Assembly: GCA_025800365.1 (NCBI GenBank)
Contig: JAOXRT010000027.1
Span: forward strand, 1-64,000
Source: Cellvibrionaceae bacterium
GTDB lineage: Bacteria > Pseudomonadota > Gammaproteobacteria > Pseudomonadales > Cellvibrionaceae
Direction: 5' to 3'
DNA: 64,000 bases
The translations under genes and the position numbers were made by a program. Position 1 is the first letter of the stretch, and every line of letters starts with the position of its first letter. The notes under the pieces are model-generated. The model saw nothing but the letters and a program-made list of their open reading frames with translations. It was not told where the DNA came from and ran no database searches. Of this stretch, positions 1-9,673 are shown piece by piece.

Positions 1-1
1 C

Positions 2-85
2 TTGATCAATATCGATTTCATTCGACAAGGGCAAGCAATGAGAACCGTATTGCAGGTTGGCTTACTTCGCCCTGACGATAACTAA
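2..85 (+). CDS. 3' end of an unidentified gene (partial)
   Basis: An open frame runs from the left edge to a TAA at 83-85 and encodes a tail ending in GLLRPDDN. The stop lies 2 bases before the ATG of the Crp-type regulator, as expected for an upstream gene in the same transcript. Too little remains to name the protein. The tail loosely recalls the last strand of hotdog-fold thioesterases, but that is a guess. Confidence 0.4.
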   Translation: MINIDFIRQGQAMRTVLQVGLLRPDDN

Positions 86-87
86 TC

Positions 88-765
88 ATGTCTCACTTTC
101 ATCGCGGACACGACTGGATTGAAGAGCTGCCGCTTGCCGCACAAGAGAAAATTCGACAGCGTATGCAGCGGCGCGAGCTAGAAAGCGGGCAGCCTCTCTA
201 CCAACCTGGCGATCAAGCACAGGCTCTATTCCAGGTAGAAAGCGGCTTAATCGTTCTAAAGCGCAGCAATAAAGAAGGTGAAGAATACCTCGCAACCTTT
301 CACGGCCCTGGCGAATGTTTTGGTGAAATCCCTCTGCTCGCCAAAGAATCAAAACGCGGTTTTAACGCAGTAGCTCGCGGCAATACAGTATTACTCAGTC
401 TCAGCCAAAGCGACTTTTACGAACTGAGCCAACAGCACCCAGAAATTTTTCCCCAGCTCACCCAAAAACTTTGCGAAATTATTACTAGCTTATTGAATCA
501 AGTTGAATCGCTGTCCCAAGCCAGTCTAAAGCAGCGCCTCGCTAATTTAATTGTTGATGCAGCAGAGCGCCACGGCAAAGAAGAAAAAGACGGCATCAGC
601 ATTAATATCCCACTATCGCAAACCGATATTGGCAATATGCTTGGCGCCACTCGGCAAAGCGTTCAACGAGAGTTAAAACCTTGGCGAGATCAGGGCTGGA
701 TCGGACGCAGCAGCGGAAGATTATTGATTCATCATCTCGACGAAATTCGCAAGCTCGCTGTTTAA
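88..765 (+). CDS. Crp/Fnr family transcriptional regulator
   Basis: Cytoplasmic DNA-binding regulator of 225 residues, the usual family length. The N-terminal half (about residues 20-130) is a cyclic-nucleotide-binding-type beta-barrel with the phosphate-cassette-like stretch FGEIPLLAKESKRGFNA. The Glu and Arg positions of Crp are kept, but the residue after Arg is Gly, so cAMP binding is not assured. The C-terminal part (about 170-215) is a winged helix with recognition helix ATRQSVQRELKPW. No Fnr-type N-terminal cysteine cluster is visible. It follows a truncated upstream gene by 2 bases, so it is probably not transcribed alone. Its targets cannot be told from the sequence. Confidence 0.85.
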   Translation: MSHFHRGHDWIEELPLAAQEKIRQRMQRRELESGQPLYQPGDQAQALFQVESGLIVLKRSNKEGEEYLATFHGPGECFGEIPLLAKESKRGFNAVARGNTVLLSLSQSDFYELSQQHPEIFPQLTQKLCEIITSLLNQVESLSQASLKQRLANLIVDAAERHGKEEKDGISINIPLSQTDIGNMLGATRQSVQRELKPWRDQGWIGRSSGRLLIHHLDEIRKLAV

Positions 766-779
766 GGCCGCGAACTAAA

Positions 780-818
780 CCTATAAACCAGGCCTATAAA
801 CCAATCCTATAAAACAAG
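780..818. repeat. Three 13-bp tandem repeats
   Basis: The unit CCTATAAACCA plus two bases occurs three times head to tail (780-792, 793-805, 806-818; the third copy has one change in the core). It fills the space between the convergent crp-type and moeB stop codons. It is probably a slippage product; no function is apparent. Confidence 0.7.
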
Positions 819-828
819 TCTGGAAAAT

Positions 829-1569
829 TTAAACTGAGCAAACAGGGCAATCTGCTTTTTTAGGCAGGCGCAAACTTTGCCAACTTAGATCTCTAGCATC
901 AAATCGCTTCATTTCCCCAACAGCAAGCGGTCCCTCCAGTAAACTTCGCAATGCCATTAAGGCTTGCATGCTACCAATCACCCCCAATAAGGGTGATAAC
1001 ACCCCCTCTTCTGCACAACGTCGCCCCTCATCACCATCATCGTCGTAAAGACAGGCGTAACAAGGTGAACTTTCCTGTGCGGGATCAAAGGCCAGCAATT
1101 GACCATCCATAGCAATAGCCGAAGCTGAAACCCAGGGCTTTTTCGTTTTCACACAAGCTTGGTTTATCGCAAAGCGAGAAGAAAATCGATCCGTGCAATC
1201 CAACACCACATCCACCGCAGCAAAATGTTCAGCAAAAGATTCGGCTGAGAGACTGGCATTGATTTCATGCACTTGAACATCGGCATTTAAATCACGAATA
1301 GTTGCAGCAGCAGAAGAAACCTTGGCTTTACCAATGCTACTAAAGCGATGAGCAATTTGACGTTGCAAGTTACTTAGCTCTACAACATCAAAGTCAAACA
1401 AACTTAACTGCCCGACACCCGCCGCCGCCAAGTACATCGCCACAGGCGAGCCCAAACCACCTAAGCCGACAATGGCGACATGTGATGCCAATAATTTTTG
1501 CTGGCCTGCGATATCAATCTCAGGCAATAGAATATGGCGGCTGTAACGCAGCAACTGCTCATCGTTCAT
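829..1569 (-). CDS. moeB: Molybdopterin-synthase adenylyltransferase (MoeB/ThiF/HesA family)
   Basis: E1-like enzyme that adenylates the C-terminal glycine of a ubiquitin-like sulfur carrier (MoaD in molybdopterin synthesis, or ThiS for the ThiF branch). The 246 residues match MoeB length. The nucleotide-binding motif GLGGLGSPVA is at about residues 35-44, followed by DFDVVELSNLQRQ. Two zinc-type CxxC pairs (CYAC and the terminal CPVC) are present, as is the RRCAEEGV segment. It ends the hemA-prfA-prmC-moeB minus-strand cluster, 110 bp after prmC. In pseudomonads murI often follows; here a convergent Crp-type gene takes that place. MoeB versus ThiF cannot be decided from the protein alone; the position favours MoeB. 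Confidence 0.85.
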   Translation of the reverse strand: MNDEQLLRYSRHILLPEIDIAGQQKLLASHVAIVGLGGLGSPVAMYLAAAGVGQLSLFDFDVVELSNLQRQIAHRFSSIGKAKVSSAAATIRDLNADVQVHEINASLSAESFAEHFAAVDVVLDCTDRFSSRFAINQACVKTKKPWVSASAIAMDGQLLAFDPAQESSPCYACLYDDDGDEGRRCAEEGVLSPLLGVIGSMQALMALRSLLEGPLAVGEMKRFDARDLSWQSLRLPKKADCPVCSV

Positions 1570-1679
1570 TGGCTTCTACCGTTGATAGTCATATTAACTT
1601 TACGCTCACGAACTCAAATCGCACAACAAAGCTTATACCGAAAACAGAATTTTCATTCTATAGCCTGAACGAGCAAGCT

Positions 1680-2516
1680 CTAAGGCCAACGCGCAAAACT
1701 GATTCGTTCATGCCCTGCAATATCTTCACGACTGGCAACATCCACAAAACCCCGCTGAGACAACAGCTCACGCACCAAAGCCGCTTGCTGATACCCGTGC
1801 TCTAATAATAGATAGCCACTCGAGTTTAAGTAAGATGGGGCCTGCTGAATAATGAGTTTGAGATCCGCCATGCCCTCATCATCTGCAATCAAAGCCGATA
1901 ATGGCTCAAATCGAACATCACCTTCCTGCAGGTGAGGGTCAATAGGATCAATATATGGCGGATTACTAACAATTAAATCAAAGCTCGAATCCGTGTCTAT
2001 TGCAGAAAACCAAGAGCTCTGCAGAAACCGTACATTTTGAATATTGTTTGCGATTCGATTTCGCTCGGCCAAAGCCACCGCATCAACGCTCAGATCTACC
2101 GCTAATAATTGGCAAGATGCCCACTCGCTCGCCAAGGCCAAGGCAATTGCTCCTGTCCCTGTCCCCAAATCCAGTGCGTAATCGGCGCCACTAGGAAAAC
2201 AATCTAAAGCCTGCTCTACCAGAGTTTCAGTATCAGGCCTTGGAATTAAGGTACTGCTGTTTACCTCGAGAGTAAGATCCCAAAAATCTCGCTTTGCAAT
2301 AATATGAGCGACTGGCTCACCGTTTATGCGGCGCTCCAGCGCCTCTTGGAAGTGCTTTAGCTGCTCTTCACTGAGCTGCTTTTCAGGCCAAGTAAATAAA
2401 TAACTGCGCTCACAGTCCAGGCAATGGCATAAGAGCAGCTCCACATCGAGCTGAGCCGTATCGCTATTGGGCAACTGCTGGCGAGCTCGACCCAGCAGTT
2501 CAGCAATGCTGTTCAA
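1680..2516 (-). CDS. prmC: Peptide chain release factor N5-glutamine methyltransferase
   Basis: Methylates the glutamine of the GGQ motif in release factors RF1 and RF2, using S-adenosylmethionine, in the cytosol. The 278-residue protein has a helical N-terminal domain (1-80), the SAM loop DLGTGTGAIA near 116-125, and the substrate-binding NPPY motif at 185-188, which is diagnostic for glutamine/adenine N-methyltransferases. It lies 33 bp downstream of prfA, whose product is its substrate, as in many gammaproteobacteria. Length and start agree with E. coli PrmC. Confidence 0.96.
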   Translation of the reverse strand: MNSIAELLGRARQQLPNSDTAQLDVELLLCHCLDCERSYLFTWPEKQLSEEQLKHFQEALERRINGEPVAHIIAKRDFWDLTLEVNSSTLIPRPDTETLVEQALDCFPSGADYALDLGTGTGAIALALASEWASCQLLAVDLSVDAVALAERNRIANNIQNVRFLQSSWFSAIDTDSSFDLIVSNPPYIDPIDPHLQEGDVRFEPLSALIADDEGMADLKLIIQQAPSYLNSSGYLLLEHGYQQAALVRELLSQRGFVDVASREDIAGHERISFARWP

Positions 2517-2549
2517 AATCAGCCTCGCTTAGGATTTGCTAAACAAAAG

Positions 2550-3632
2550 TTATTCGGCCAAAGCCGCTAACTGATCGGCCTGGTATTCATTCACCAGAGG
2601 CTGAACCACATCATCCAAGCGCCCCTCCATAACCTCTGCCAACTTGTACAGAGTCAGATTAATACGATGATCAGTCACTCGGCCTTGTGGGTAGTTATAG
2701 GTGCGAATTCGTTCTGAACGATCACCACTGCCTACCAAGTTACGGCGCTCATCGGCGATTTCTTGGGCAGCTTTCTCAGCTTGGGCATTGTTTAAACGTG
2801 CCGCCAACAAAGACATGGCCCGCGCCTTATTTTTATGCTGAGAACGCTCATCCTGACACTCCACGACTACGCCGGTTGGAATGTGGGTGATGCGAATAGC
2901 CGAATCGGTTTTGTTCACGTGCTGACCGCCCGCACCGGAGGCCCGGAAAGTATCGATACGCAAATCGCCCTTATTGATATTAACCTCTTCGGTCTCATCG
3001 GCTTCGGGCATTACCGCCACAGTACAAGCCGAAGTGTGCACACGCCCCTGCGATTCCGTTTCCGGCACACGCTGAACTCGGTGAGCGCCAGATTCAAACT
3101 TTAACTGAGAATAAACGCCTTGACCTGAAACCCGGGTAATAATTTCTTTAAAGCCACCATGATCGCCTTCATTCTGGCTCATGATTTCTACTCGCCAGCC
3201 TCGGGTTTCGGCATACTTACTATACATACGGTACAAGTCGCCAGAAAAAATAGCTGCCTCATCACCACCAGTTCCTGCGCGAATTTCCAAGAACACGTTT
3301 TTATCGTCATTTGGATCCTTCGGCAGCAAAAGCTTTTGCAACTCAAGCTCCATTGGCTCCAACTGAGACTCAGCTTCTTTTAGCTCTTCCTGCGCCATCT
3401 CGCGCATATCCGCATCACCATCTTTCAACAACATTTTGGCTTCTTCAATATCTTCCAAAATGGTGGTGTAGCGCTCATAACATTTTACGACCGGCTCAAT
3501 TTCGGCGTATTCCTTAGATAATTCACGAAAGCGATTTTGATCCGCAATCACATCACCATCACTGAGCAGAGCACCCACTTCTTCGTAGCGATCTTGCAAA
3601 TGGTCTAATTTATCTAAAATGGACTGTTTCAT
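2550..3632 (-). CDS. prfA: Peptide chain release factor 1
   Basis: Recognises UAA and UAG stop codons and triggers peptide release on the ribosome. The 360 residues equal the E. coli length. The RF1 codon-reading motif PET is at 190-192 (the PxT tripeptide that separates RF1 from the SPF of RF2), and the catalytic GGQ is at 235-237 in [11 protein letters not shown]. The gene lies between hemA and prmC on the minus strand and is probably co-transcribed with them. Confidence 0.98.
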   Translation of the reverse strand: MKQSILDKLDHLQDRYEEVGALLSDGDVIADQNRFRELSKEYAEIEPVVKCYERYTTILEDIEEAKMLLKDGDADMREMAQEELKEAESQLEPMELELQKLLLPKDPNDDKNVFLEIRAGTGGDEAAIFSGDLYRMYSKYAETRGWRVEIMSQNEGDHGGFKEIITRVSGQGVYSQLKFESGAHRVQRVPETESQGRVHTSACTVAVMPEADETEEVNINKGDLRIDTFRASGAGGQHVNKTDSAIRITHIPTGVVVECQDERSQHKNKARAMSLLAARLNNAQAEKAAQEIADERRNLVGSGDRSERIRTYNYPQGRVTDHRINLTLYKLAEVMEGRLDDVVQPLVNEYQADQLAALAE

Positions 3633-3679
3633 AATTCAGCTAAACTCTCAGAAATTTATCGGCGAGCTTTCAGCTCACC

Positions 3680-3698
3680 AATAGCGCAAGGCGCTATT
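3680..3698 (-). other. Inverted repeat over the hemA stop codon
   Basis: AATAGCGC and GCGCTATT form a perfect 8-bp stem with a 3-base loop that covers the hemA stop codon (3694-3696), in the 61-bp hemA-prfA gap. No T-run follows on the minus strand, so it is not a standard terminator. It could stabilise the upstream message or partly reduce read-through. Confidence 0.45.
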
Positions 3699-4959
3699 TA
3701 GATGATTCTTTTGATATATCTATACCCAACAACTCTTGCGAAATATCGATCACTTCAGCACGACCATCAGCACTGGCCTGTTTTAATTTAGTTGTTGGCG
3801 AATGAATAAGTTTGTTTGTTAACGAGCGCGCAAGTTGTGTCATTGCTTGCGCAGCATCCGTACCCGACTCTAAAGCCCGCAAGGCTTTTTCCAGTTCTTT
3901 ATCTCGCAACTGCTCGGCTTGCTGTCGGTAAGCTTTAATAGTCGACACTGCCTGTAAGGCACGCATCTCAGCTTGATACTGGGCAACCCCTTCAGCGACG
4001 ATTAGTTCAGCTTTTTTCGCCTCATGCTCACGGGACTTGCGGTTCTCATCGATTACCGCGCGCAGATCATCAACGGTGTACAAATAGACATCATCAAGCT
4101 CATCAACCTGAGCCTCAATGTCTCTCGGCACCGCGATGTCTACCATAAACATGGGTTTGTGCCGACGCTTTTTCAAGGCCGTTTCTACGGCGCCCTTTCC
4201 AAGCAAAGGCAGCTGACTGGCCGTTGAGGAAATAACAATATCCGCTCGATGCAATTGCTCGGGAATATCAGCCAATAAAATCGCTTCTGCGCCCAGCTCT
4301 TCAGCCAGCCCCTTGGCGCGCTCCAAGGTGCGGTTGGCAACGATCAGTTTTTTGATGCCATTATTATGCAGGTGCCGAGCAACCAATTCGATAGTTTCCC
4401 CGGCGCCAATCAATAGGGCGGTATCTTCTTTCAGGTCGGAGAAAATTTGCTGAGCCAGACTAACTGCCGCAAACGCGACCGAAACAGGGTTCGCACCAAT
4501 TTCAGTTTCGCTGCGCACCCGCTTAGCGATATTAAAGATTTGCTGAAAACCATAGTGCAAACCTCGGCCCACCGAACCCGCCTCGGTTGCATCAGCATAA
4601 GCAGATTTCATCTGCCCCAAAATTTGCGGCTCACCCAAGACCAAAGAATCCAAACCTGCGGCTACTCGCATCATATGCTCAATAGCTTCAGCATCTTGTA
4701 ACACATAGTGATAGGGCTCTAAAGAAGCTCGAGCCAGCTCATGATAATCACCCAGCCACTGCAACACATCAGCACCAAGCAATTCACCCCAAGCGTATAA
4801 TTCGGTGCGATTACAGGTCGACAAAATGGCCGCCTCTTCGATTGCCAAGCTGTCGCACATAGACTTAAGCGCCCCTGCGATATTGCCAGGGGCAAAGGCC
4901 ACTCGCTCACGGATATCTACCGGGGCGGTGTTATGATTGATGCCTAATGCGATGAGCAT
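3694..4959 (-). CDS. hemA: Glutamyl-tRNA reductase
   Basis: Catalyses the NADPH-dependent reduction of glutamyl-tRNA(Glu) to glutamate-1-semialdehyde, the first committed step of C5-pathway tetrapyrrole synthesis. The 421-residue protein has the N-terminal catalytic domain with [13 protein letters not shown] and the active-site cysteine in STCNRTELY (Cys49). A Rossmann NADP domain follows ([15 protein letters not shown]), then a helical dimerisation domain. It heads the hemA-prfA-prmC-moeB cluster and is divergent from the TPR lipoprotein at 5156, the order seen in Pseudomonas. Confidence 0.97.
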   Translation of the reverse strand: MLIALGINHNTAPVDIRERVAFAPGNIAGALKSMCDSLAIEEAAILSTCNRTELYAWGELLGADVLQWLGDYHELARASLEPYHYVLQDAEAIEHMMRVAAGLDSLVLGEPQILGQMKSAYADATEAGSVGRGLHYGFQQIFNIAKRVRSETEIGANPVSVAFAAVSLAQQIFSDLKEDTALLIGAGETIELVARHLHNNGIKKLIVANRTLERAKGLAEELGAEAILLADIPEQLHRADIVISSTASQLPLLGKGAVETALKKRRHKPMFMVDIAVPRDIEAQVDELDDVYLYTVDDLRAVIDENRKSREHEAKKAELIVAEGVAQYQAEMRALQAVSTIKAYRQQAEQLRDKELEKALRALESGTDAAQAMTQLARSLTNKLIHSPTTKLKQASADGRAEVIDISQELLGIDISKESSK

Positions 4960-5155
4960 GACGACCTTTTACTACAGCAGAGACTTGAAAACAGCCCGCT
5001 ATTGTCCCCTAAAGCCAGCCCCAAGGCCAGCTCAGCGGATAACAATAAGCCTCTAAAATCAAAGCGATTAGTGCTCAAGGGCACTAAGTTGCTATAGTAA
5101 GGCCTATAGTAGAATATTGGCCTTATTGGGCCCTAGCCGAACACGAGCATAAGTA

Positions 5156-6883
5156 GTGAGCAAAAGACATATAGTAATCGCCGGCCTTATCAGCCTCGGC
5201 CTAAGCGCCTGCAGCCAGCAACCTCAGCCGGAGCATATCCCAGTCAGCCCAGTGGCTGAACCCGCAGCCGCTCCCGAATTGCCAGCAAAGCCTTTTGCCC
5301 AAGATACCCTGTACTCGCTATTAGTTGCAGAATTCGCAGGCCGTCGCGGTAATACCGATATCGCTCTCGATAACTACCTAGAACAAGCGCAACAAACGCG
5401 CGATATCGGCCTGGCCAAGCACAGTACACAAATTGCACGCCAGCTACGCAAAAGCAAAGCCAGCTTAGAGGCGGCTCTTTTATGGAGCCAACTTGAGCCC
5501 AGCAGCGAAGAGGCTTTGTTTATTGCAACCACCGAGCTAATCAATGCCCGACGCTTTGTTGAGGCCTTAGAATATTCGAGAAAACTGGAATTACGTGGCA
5601 ACCAAGCTCTACACCTGACGGTTGCCAGTCAAGCCAGTAACAGCGAAGGCGCACAGATCGGCATCATGGCCGAGCAGCTACAGATGTGGCTAGACGAAGA
5701 TGGCGATGACAAAGAGCTTTTAACGGCGCTCGCCATATTACTGCAACAGCAAGCCCCCGAAGAATCCATGAAGCTTGCCAAACGCGCGCTAGCAATCGAT
5801 CCAGACTATACCAGCGCCGCCATGGTTGAGGTGAAATCGCTACAGCGATTAAACCAGCTTGAGCAAGCTCAAAAGCGCTTAGGCGAATTGCTAGAACAGC
5901 AACCCAACAATAAGCGCCTACGAGTACAATATGCTCGCCTAATGGCGAACATCGACTTACCCTCTTCCGAACAAGAGTTTGCCGCCCTACACCGAGACTA
6001 CCCCAAAGATACCGAGTTACAACTGGCTTATGCCCTGGTGCTTTATGAGCAAGGCAAGACCGATGCCGCCGAAGAGCAATTCAGCTTGCTTTTGGATTAC
6101 GAACAAAGCTATTCCATGGCGAACTATTATTTAGGCCGAATTGCCATGAATCGCCAGCAACCCCATGTAGCAATGGGTTATTTTGATGAGGTTCAACCTG
6201 GCGACCCTAACTTCCTGCCAGCTTGGGTCTTCCGTAGCGATATACTGATCGAACAAGGACAAAGCGAAGCCGCTATCAAATTGCTGCAAAGCTCCGCCAG
6301 ACAGTTTCCAAAATTAGCGCAACGCTTTTTACTGGTAACCGTAGAATCCCTGAATAAATACGGCCAAAGCGAGCTGTCTGTTGAAATGCTCAACCAAGCA
6401 CTTGCCAGCGATCCGCAAAATCGCCACTTGTTATACGGCCGCGCCATGAGCTTTGAAAAGCAAGATAATATTGCTGCGATGGAAGCCGACCTGCGCGCAA
6501 TACTGCAAAACAAACCCGATAACGCCAGCGTATTAAATGCACTGGGCTACACCCTCGCAACCCGCAGCGATCGACAGGACGAAGCTTTTGAACTGATAAG
6601 CAAAGCCTTTAAACTAAACCCTAAAGATCCAGCCATTATCGACAGCATGGGCTGGATTGAATATCTGCGCGGCAACCTTGAAAGCGCGCTAGGATTTTTA
6701 CGCCAAGCAATGAATGCCTACCCCGACCATGAGATAGCGGCCCATTTAGGTGAAGTCTTATGGCAGCTCGGCCGCTCGGAAGAAGCCCAAAACATTTGGC
6801 AACAGGGCTTCAAACTGCACCCTGGCAGTGAAATTCTGCAAGAAACTATCCAACGCCTAAACGCCAAAATGCCGCAGCCCTAA
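5156..6883 (+). CDS. TPR-repeat lipoprotein, upstream of lolB
   Basis: Predicted outer-membrane or periplasmic lipoprotein of 575 residues with a GTG start. The N-terminus has a signal peptide with a lipobox (GLSACS, Cys19). The rest is an alpha-helical array of tetratricopeptide repeats; clear units include the stretches around LNALGYTLATRSDRQDEA and IIDSMGWIEYLRGNLESA near the C-terminus. It sits directly before lolB (10-bp gap), matching the conserved TPR protein upstream of lolB in pseudomonads. TPR arrays mediate protein contacts; the partner is unknown. It diverges from hemA with about 196 bp between the starts. Confidence 0.85.
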   Translation: MSKRHIVIAGLISLGLSACSQQPQPEHIPVSPVAEPAAAPELPAKPFAQDTLYSLLVAEFAGRRGNTDIALDNYLEQAQQTRDIGLAKHSTQIARQLRKSKASLEAALLWSQLEPSSEEALFIATTELINARRFVEALEYSRKLELRGNQALHLTVASQASNSEGAQIGIMAEQLQMWLDEDGDDKELLTALAILLQQQAPEESMKLAKRALAIDPDYTSAAMVEVKSLQRLNQLEQAQKRLGELLEQQPNNKRLRVQYARLMANIDLPSSEQEFAALHRDYPKDTELQLAYALVLYEQGKTDAAEEQFSLLLDYEQSYSMANYYLGRIAMNRQQPHVAMGYFDEVQPGDPNFLPAWVFRSDILIEQGQSEAAIKLLQSSARQFPKLAQRFLLVTVESLNKYGQSELSVEMLNQALASDPQNRHLLYGRAMSFEKQDNIAAMEADLRAILQNKPDNASVLNALGYTLATRSDRQDEAFELISKAFKLNPKDPAIIDSMGWIEYLRGNLESALGFLRQAMNAYPDHEIAAHLGEVLWQLGRSEEAQNIWQQGFKLHPGSEILQETIQRLNAKMPQP

Positions 6884-6893
6884 GAGCGAATAA

Positions 6894-7496
6894 ATGACAA
6901 AACTTTATAGCGCGGCGAAGCTATTGCTGCTTGCCTTGTTTCTATCGGCTTGTAGCAATATCAGCCAACAGCCAAGTAATAACAATCAAAGCCCAAGCTT
7001 TGCCAATAGCAGTGCAGAGCAAGAGGCGCGCCAGGCATTGCTCAGCCCTTTAAGCAAATGGCGCATGCGAGGAAAAATTGGCCTGCGCAGCCCCCAGCAA
7101 AACGGCTCAGGCTTTATCGACTGGCAACAAGATGGCGAGCAATTTCGCCTACAGGTTAGCGGCCCACTGGGCCAAGGCAGCACGGTAATAGCCGGCAACA
7201 AGCATGAACTCAGCATCCAAGACGAAGAGATTATCAACAACCCTCAAGCGCAAGCCGAGCAAGCTTTAGGCTGGCCATTACCACAACAACAAATGCCATA
7301 CTGGGTTCGCGGCTTAGCCGCCCCCAATACAGGCAGCCAAAGCGAGTGGTCAGAAGGCTTATTGCAAAAATTACAGCAAGGCGGCTGGGATATCGAATAC
7401 CTGCGCTATAGCCGTCACCGCATTCCCCTGCCCGAAAAGATCAAATTAAAGCGCGGCGACATTCAACTGACCCTTGTGGTTAAGCGGTGGCAGTAA
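6894..7496 (+). CDS. lolB: Outer membrane lipoprotein receptor LolB
   Basis: Accepts lipoproteins from the periplasmic carrier LolA and inserts them into the outer membrane. The 200-residue precursor has a signal peptide with the lipobox LSAC (Cys20), then a single beta-barrel-like domain containing [19 protein letters not shown] and [20 protein letters not shown], both typical of LolB. Its stop overlaps the start of ispE (TAATG), so translation is probably coupled. The lolB-ispE-tRNA-Gln-prs order is conserved in gammaproteobacteria. Confidence 0.92.
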   Translation: MTKLYSAAKLLLLALFLSACSNISQQPSNNNQSPSFANSSAEQEARQALLSPLSKWRMRGKIGLRSPQQNGSGFIDWQQDGEQFRLQVSGPLGQGSTVIAGNKHELSIQDEEIINNPQAQAEQALGWPLPQQQMPYWVRGLAAPNTGSQSEWSEGLLQKLQQGGWDIEYLRYSRHRIPLPEKIKLKRGDIQLTLVVKRWQ

Positions 7497-8335
7497 TGCA
7501 AGAGCAACACATTAGCTTGGCCGCGCCCGCCAAACTCAATCTCTTCTTGCATATTCTTGGACAAAGAGCCGATGGCTACCATGAACTACAAACTGCCTTT
7601 CAGCTGCTGGATCATGGTGATCGGCTAGATTTAACGCTGCGCCAAGACAATGAGATTAACGTAGAGCCCGCAATCCCAGGGCTCGCCGTACAGGACAATC
7701 TAGTATTTAAAGCGGCCAAATTGCTGCAGAGCCATTGCCTGCAAAAACAAGGTGCCGACATCTATTTACACAAGATATTACCGGCCGGCGGAGGCATCGG
7801 CGGAGGCAGTAGCGACGCCGCCAGCACTCTAGTCGGACTGAATTATTTGTGGCAATGCGGGCTCAATAAAAAACAGCTTTGCGAGCTTGGCCTAAGCCTC
7901 GGGGCGGACGTTCCAGTCTTCATTAACGGCCAAACGGCATGGGCCGAAGGTGTCGGCGAACAATTGCAAGCCCTTGAATTAGAAGAGAAATGGTATTTAG
8001 TGCTTGCACCAAACTGCCATGTTTCTACCGCTGAAATTTTTTCAAATAAATGTTTGACAAGAGACAGTTCGGCCATTACAGTAGCGGCCTTTCTTGAGCA
8101 GGGTGGTCGAAACGATTGCCAGCAGCTGGTCAGTTCACTCTATCCAGAAGTGGCTGAAGCACTCAACTGGCTTAGTCAGTTTGCACCAGCTAAAATGACA
8201 GGAACAGGTGCTTGTGTATTTGCCAGCTTCGATGATCAATCATCAGCTGAGTCCATATTCAAGCAACGACCAGAACACCTAGAAGGTTTTATTGCCAAAG
8301 GTATTCAAGAGTCACCTATCCTAGCATTTATATGA
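7496..8335 (+). CDS. ispE: 4-diphosphocytidyl-2-C-methyl-D-erythritol kinase
   Basis: GHMP-family kinase that phosphorylates CDP-methylerythritol in the MEP isoprenoid pathway. Motif 1 is [21 protein letters not shown], and the ATP loop is [16 protein letters not shown]. The C-terminal MTGTGACVF motif is also present. I chose the ATG at 7496, which overlaps the lolB stop, over a GTG three codons upstream, giving 279 residues, close to the E. coli length. A tRNA-Gln gene follows 16 bp downstream. Confidence 0.96.
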   Translation: MQEQHISLAAPAKLNLFLHILGQRADGYHELQTAFQLLDHGDRLDLTLRQDNEINVEPAIPGLAVQDNLVFKAAKLLQSHCLQKQGADIYLHKILPAGGGIGGGSSDAASTLVGLNYLWQCGLNKKQLCELGLSLGADVPVFINGQTAWAEGVGEQLQALELEEKWYLVLAPNCHVSTAEIFSNKCLTRDSSAITVAAFLEQGGRNDCQQLVSSLYPEVAEALNWLSQFAPAKMTGTGACVFASFDDQSSAESIFKQRPEHLEGFIAKGIQESPILAFI

Positions 8336-8351
8336 TGCTCAACACCTTTAC

Positions 8352-8426
8352 TGGGGTGTAGCCAAGCGGTAAGGCAGCGGGTTTTGATCCCGTCATGCGA
8401 AGGTTCGAATCCTTCCACCCCAGCCA
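8352..8426 (+). tRNA. tRNA-Gln (anticodon TTG)
   Basis: A complete cloverleaf of 75 nt including an encoded CCA (8424-8426). The acceptor stem pairs TGGGGTG with CACCCCA. The anticodon stem CGGG/CCCG encloses loop TTTTGAT with anticodon TTG at 8384-8386. The T-arm contains GGTTCGAATCC. tRNA-Gln between ispE and prs is a conserved arrangement in gammaproteobacteria. Confidence 0.97.
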
Positions 8427-8468
8427 TCTTTTCTTCTGATAAACGCTAATTAATCCAACAATTATCTC

Positions 8469-8497
8469 TTTTATCCCCCTTTAAAACACGGTAGAAT
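8469..8497 (+). promoter_or_regulatory. Candidate sigma70 promoter of prs
   Basis: A good -10 hexamer TAGAAT lies at 8492-8497, 73 bp before the prs start. The -35 position (about 8469-8474, TTTTAT) is poor. The -10 is followed by a GC-rich discriminator. Confidence 0.35.
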
Positions 8498-8569
8498 GCG
8501 CGCCCCTGATTTCGCCTGTTGCCACAAGCCAGGCTGATTAACCGTGAACTCCAACGCTAAGGAATTACC

Positions 8570-9511
8570 GTGGCCGATTTAATGGTTTTTACCGGGAACG
8601 CAAACCCGGAATTAGCAAAGAAGATTGTTAGCCGTCTAGGCATCCCTCTAGGTGACGCGACAGTAAGCCAGTTCTCCGATGGCGAGATTGCGGTAGAAAT
8701 TAATGAAAACGTGCGTGGTCGCGATGTTTTCGTGGTGCAGTCCACTTGCGCACCAACCAACGATAACCTGATGGAACTGATCGTAATGGTTGATGCCTTA
8801 CGTCGAGCGTCCGCAGGTCGAATTACCGCCGTTGTACCTTACTTCGGCTATGCTCGCCAAGATCGTCGCGTACGTTCTTCTCGAGTACCTATTAGCGCCA
8901 AGGTAGTGGCCGATATGATGGTAGGCGTTGGGGTAGACCGCGTATTGACGGTTGACCTTCATGCCGAGCAGATTCAGGGCTTCTTCGACGTACCAGTGGA
9001 TAACGTCTACGCATCACCAGTATTGCTAGACGACATTAATCGTCAGAAGTATGAAAACTTGGTGGTTGTATCACCAGATATCGGCGGTGTAGTTCGCGCC
9101 CGTGCCGTTGCCAAGCAACTGGATGTCGACCTAGCGATCATCGATAAGCGTCGCCCAAGCGCCAATGTGGCCGAGGTGATGAACCTGATTGGTGAAGTAG
9201 ATGGCCGTACCTGTTTGCTCGTTGACGATATGGTTGATACGGCGGGAACACTTTGTAATGCCGCTGCCGCGCTTAAAGAGCAAGGCGCAACTAAAGTGGT
9301 TGCCTACTGTACTCACCCAGTACTGTCTGGCAATGCACTAAAGAATTTAAGCAACTCTATTTTGGATGAGATGGTTGTCGCCGACTCTATCCCTCTGAAT
9401 AAAGACATTGAAAAGCTGGGCACTGTTCGTCAGCTGACTCTTTCAGGCATGCTAGCCGAAGCTATGCGCCGCCTGGCCAATGAAGAGTCGCTGAGCGCCA
9501 TGTTTCGCTAA
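8570..9511 (+). CDS. prs: Ribose-phosphate pyrophosphokinase
   Basis: Makes PRPP from ribose 5-phosphate and ATP for nucleotide, histidine, tryptophan and NAD synthesis. The 313 residues align over their whole length with E. coli Prs. The PRPP-binding loop [14 protein letters not shown] is near 216-229, the active-site [13 protein letters not shown] at 128-140, and the flexible loop KRRPSAN near 193-199. Translation starts at a GTG; an in-frame ATG at codon 5 (8582) would remove conserved N-terminal residues. It follows tRNA-Gln. Confidence 0.97.
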   Translation: MADLMVFTGNANPELAKKIVSRLGIPLGDATVSQFSDGEIAVEINENVRGRDVFVVQSTCAPTNDNLMELIVMVDALRRASAGRITAVVPYFGYARQDRRVRSSRVPISAKVVADMMVGVGVDRVLTVDLHAEQIQGFFDVPVDNVYASPVLLDDINRQKYENLVVVSPDIGGVVRARAVAKQLDVDLAIIDKRRPSANVAEVMNLIGEVDGRTCLLVDDMVDTAGTLCNAAAALKEQGATKVVAYCTHPVLSGNALKNLSNSILDEMVVADSIPLNKDIEKLGTVRQLTLSGMLAEAMRRLANEESLSAMFR

Positions 9512-9621
9512 CAGGCCAGCAGGAAAAGATTTGCTTGCGAGCATTTAGCACGCAAGCAAAAACGCAAAGCTTTCGAGCCTTGCATTACCACTCCCAGCTA
9601 TAAAGCCGGGATTTCATAAGC

Positions 9622-9652
9622 CCACTGCAATTCTGGTCGCGGAGAGCAGTGG
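9622..9652 (+). promoter_or_regulatory. Candidate L25 leader hairpin before rplY
   Basis: CCACTGC (9622-9628) pairs with GCAGTGG (9646-9652) around a 17-base loop, 21 bp before the rplY ATG. The purine-rich text GCGGAGAGCAG followed by GTGGTAGAC resembles strands of 5S rRNA loop E, the natural L25 site. Autogenous leaders of rplY are known in enterobacteria, so this may be an autoregulatory element; that is inference. Confidence 0.35.
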
Positions 9653-9673
9653 TAGACAGATTGAGGAAATATC

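Noticed and set aside
1482-1805. Plus-strand frame across the moeB-prmC gap
   Set aside because: It overlaps both conserved minus-strand genes and has no protein-like features.
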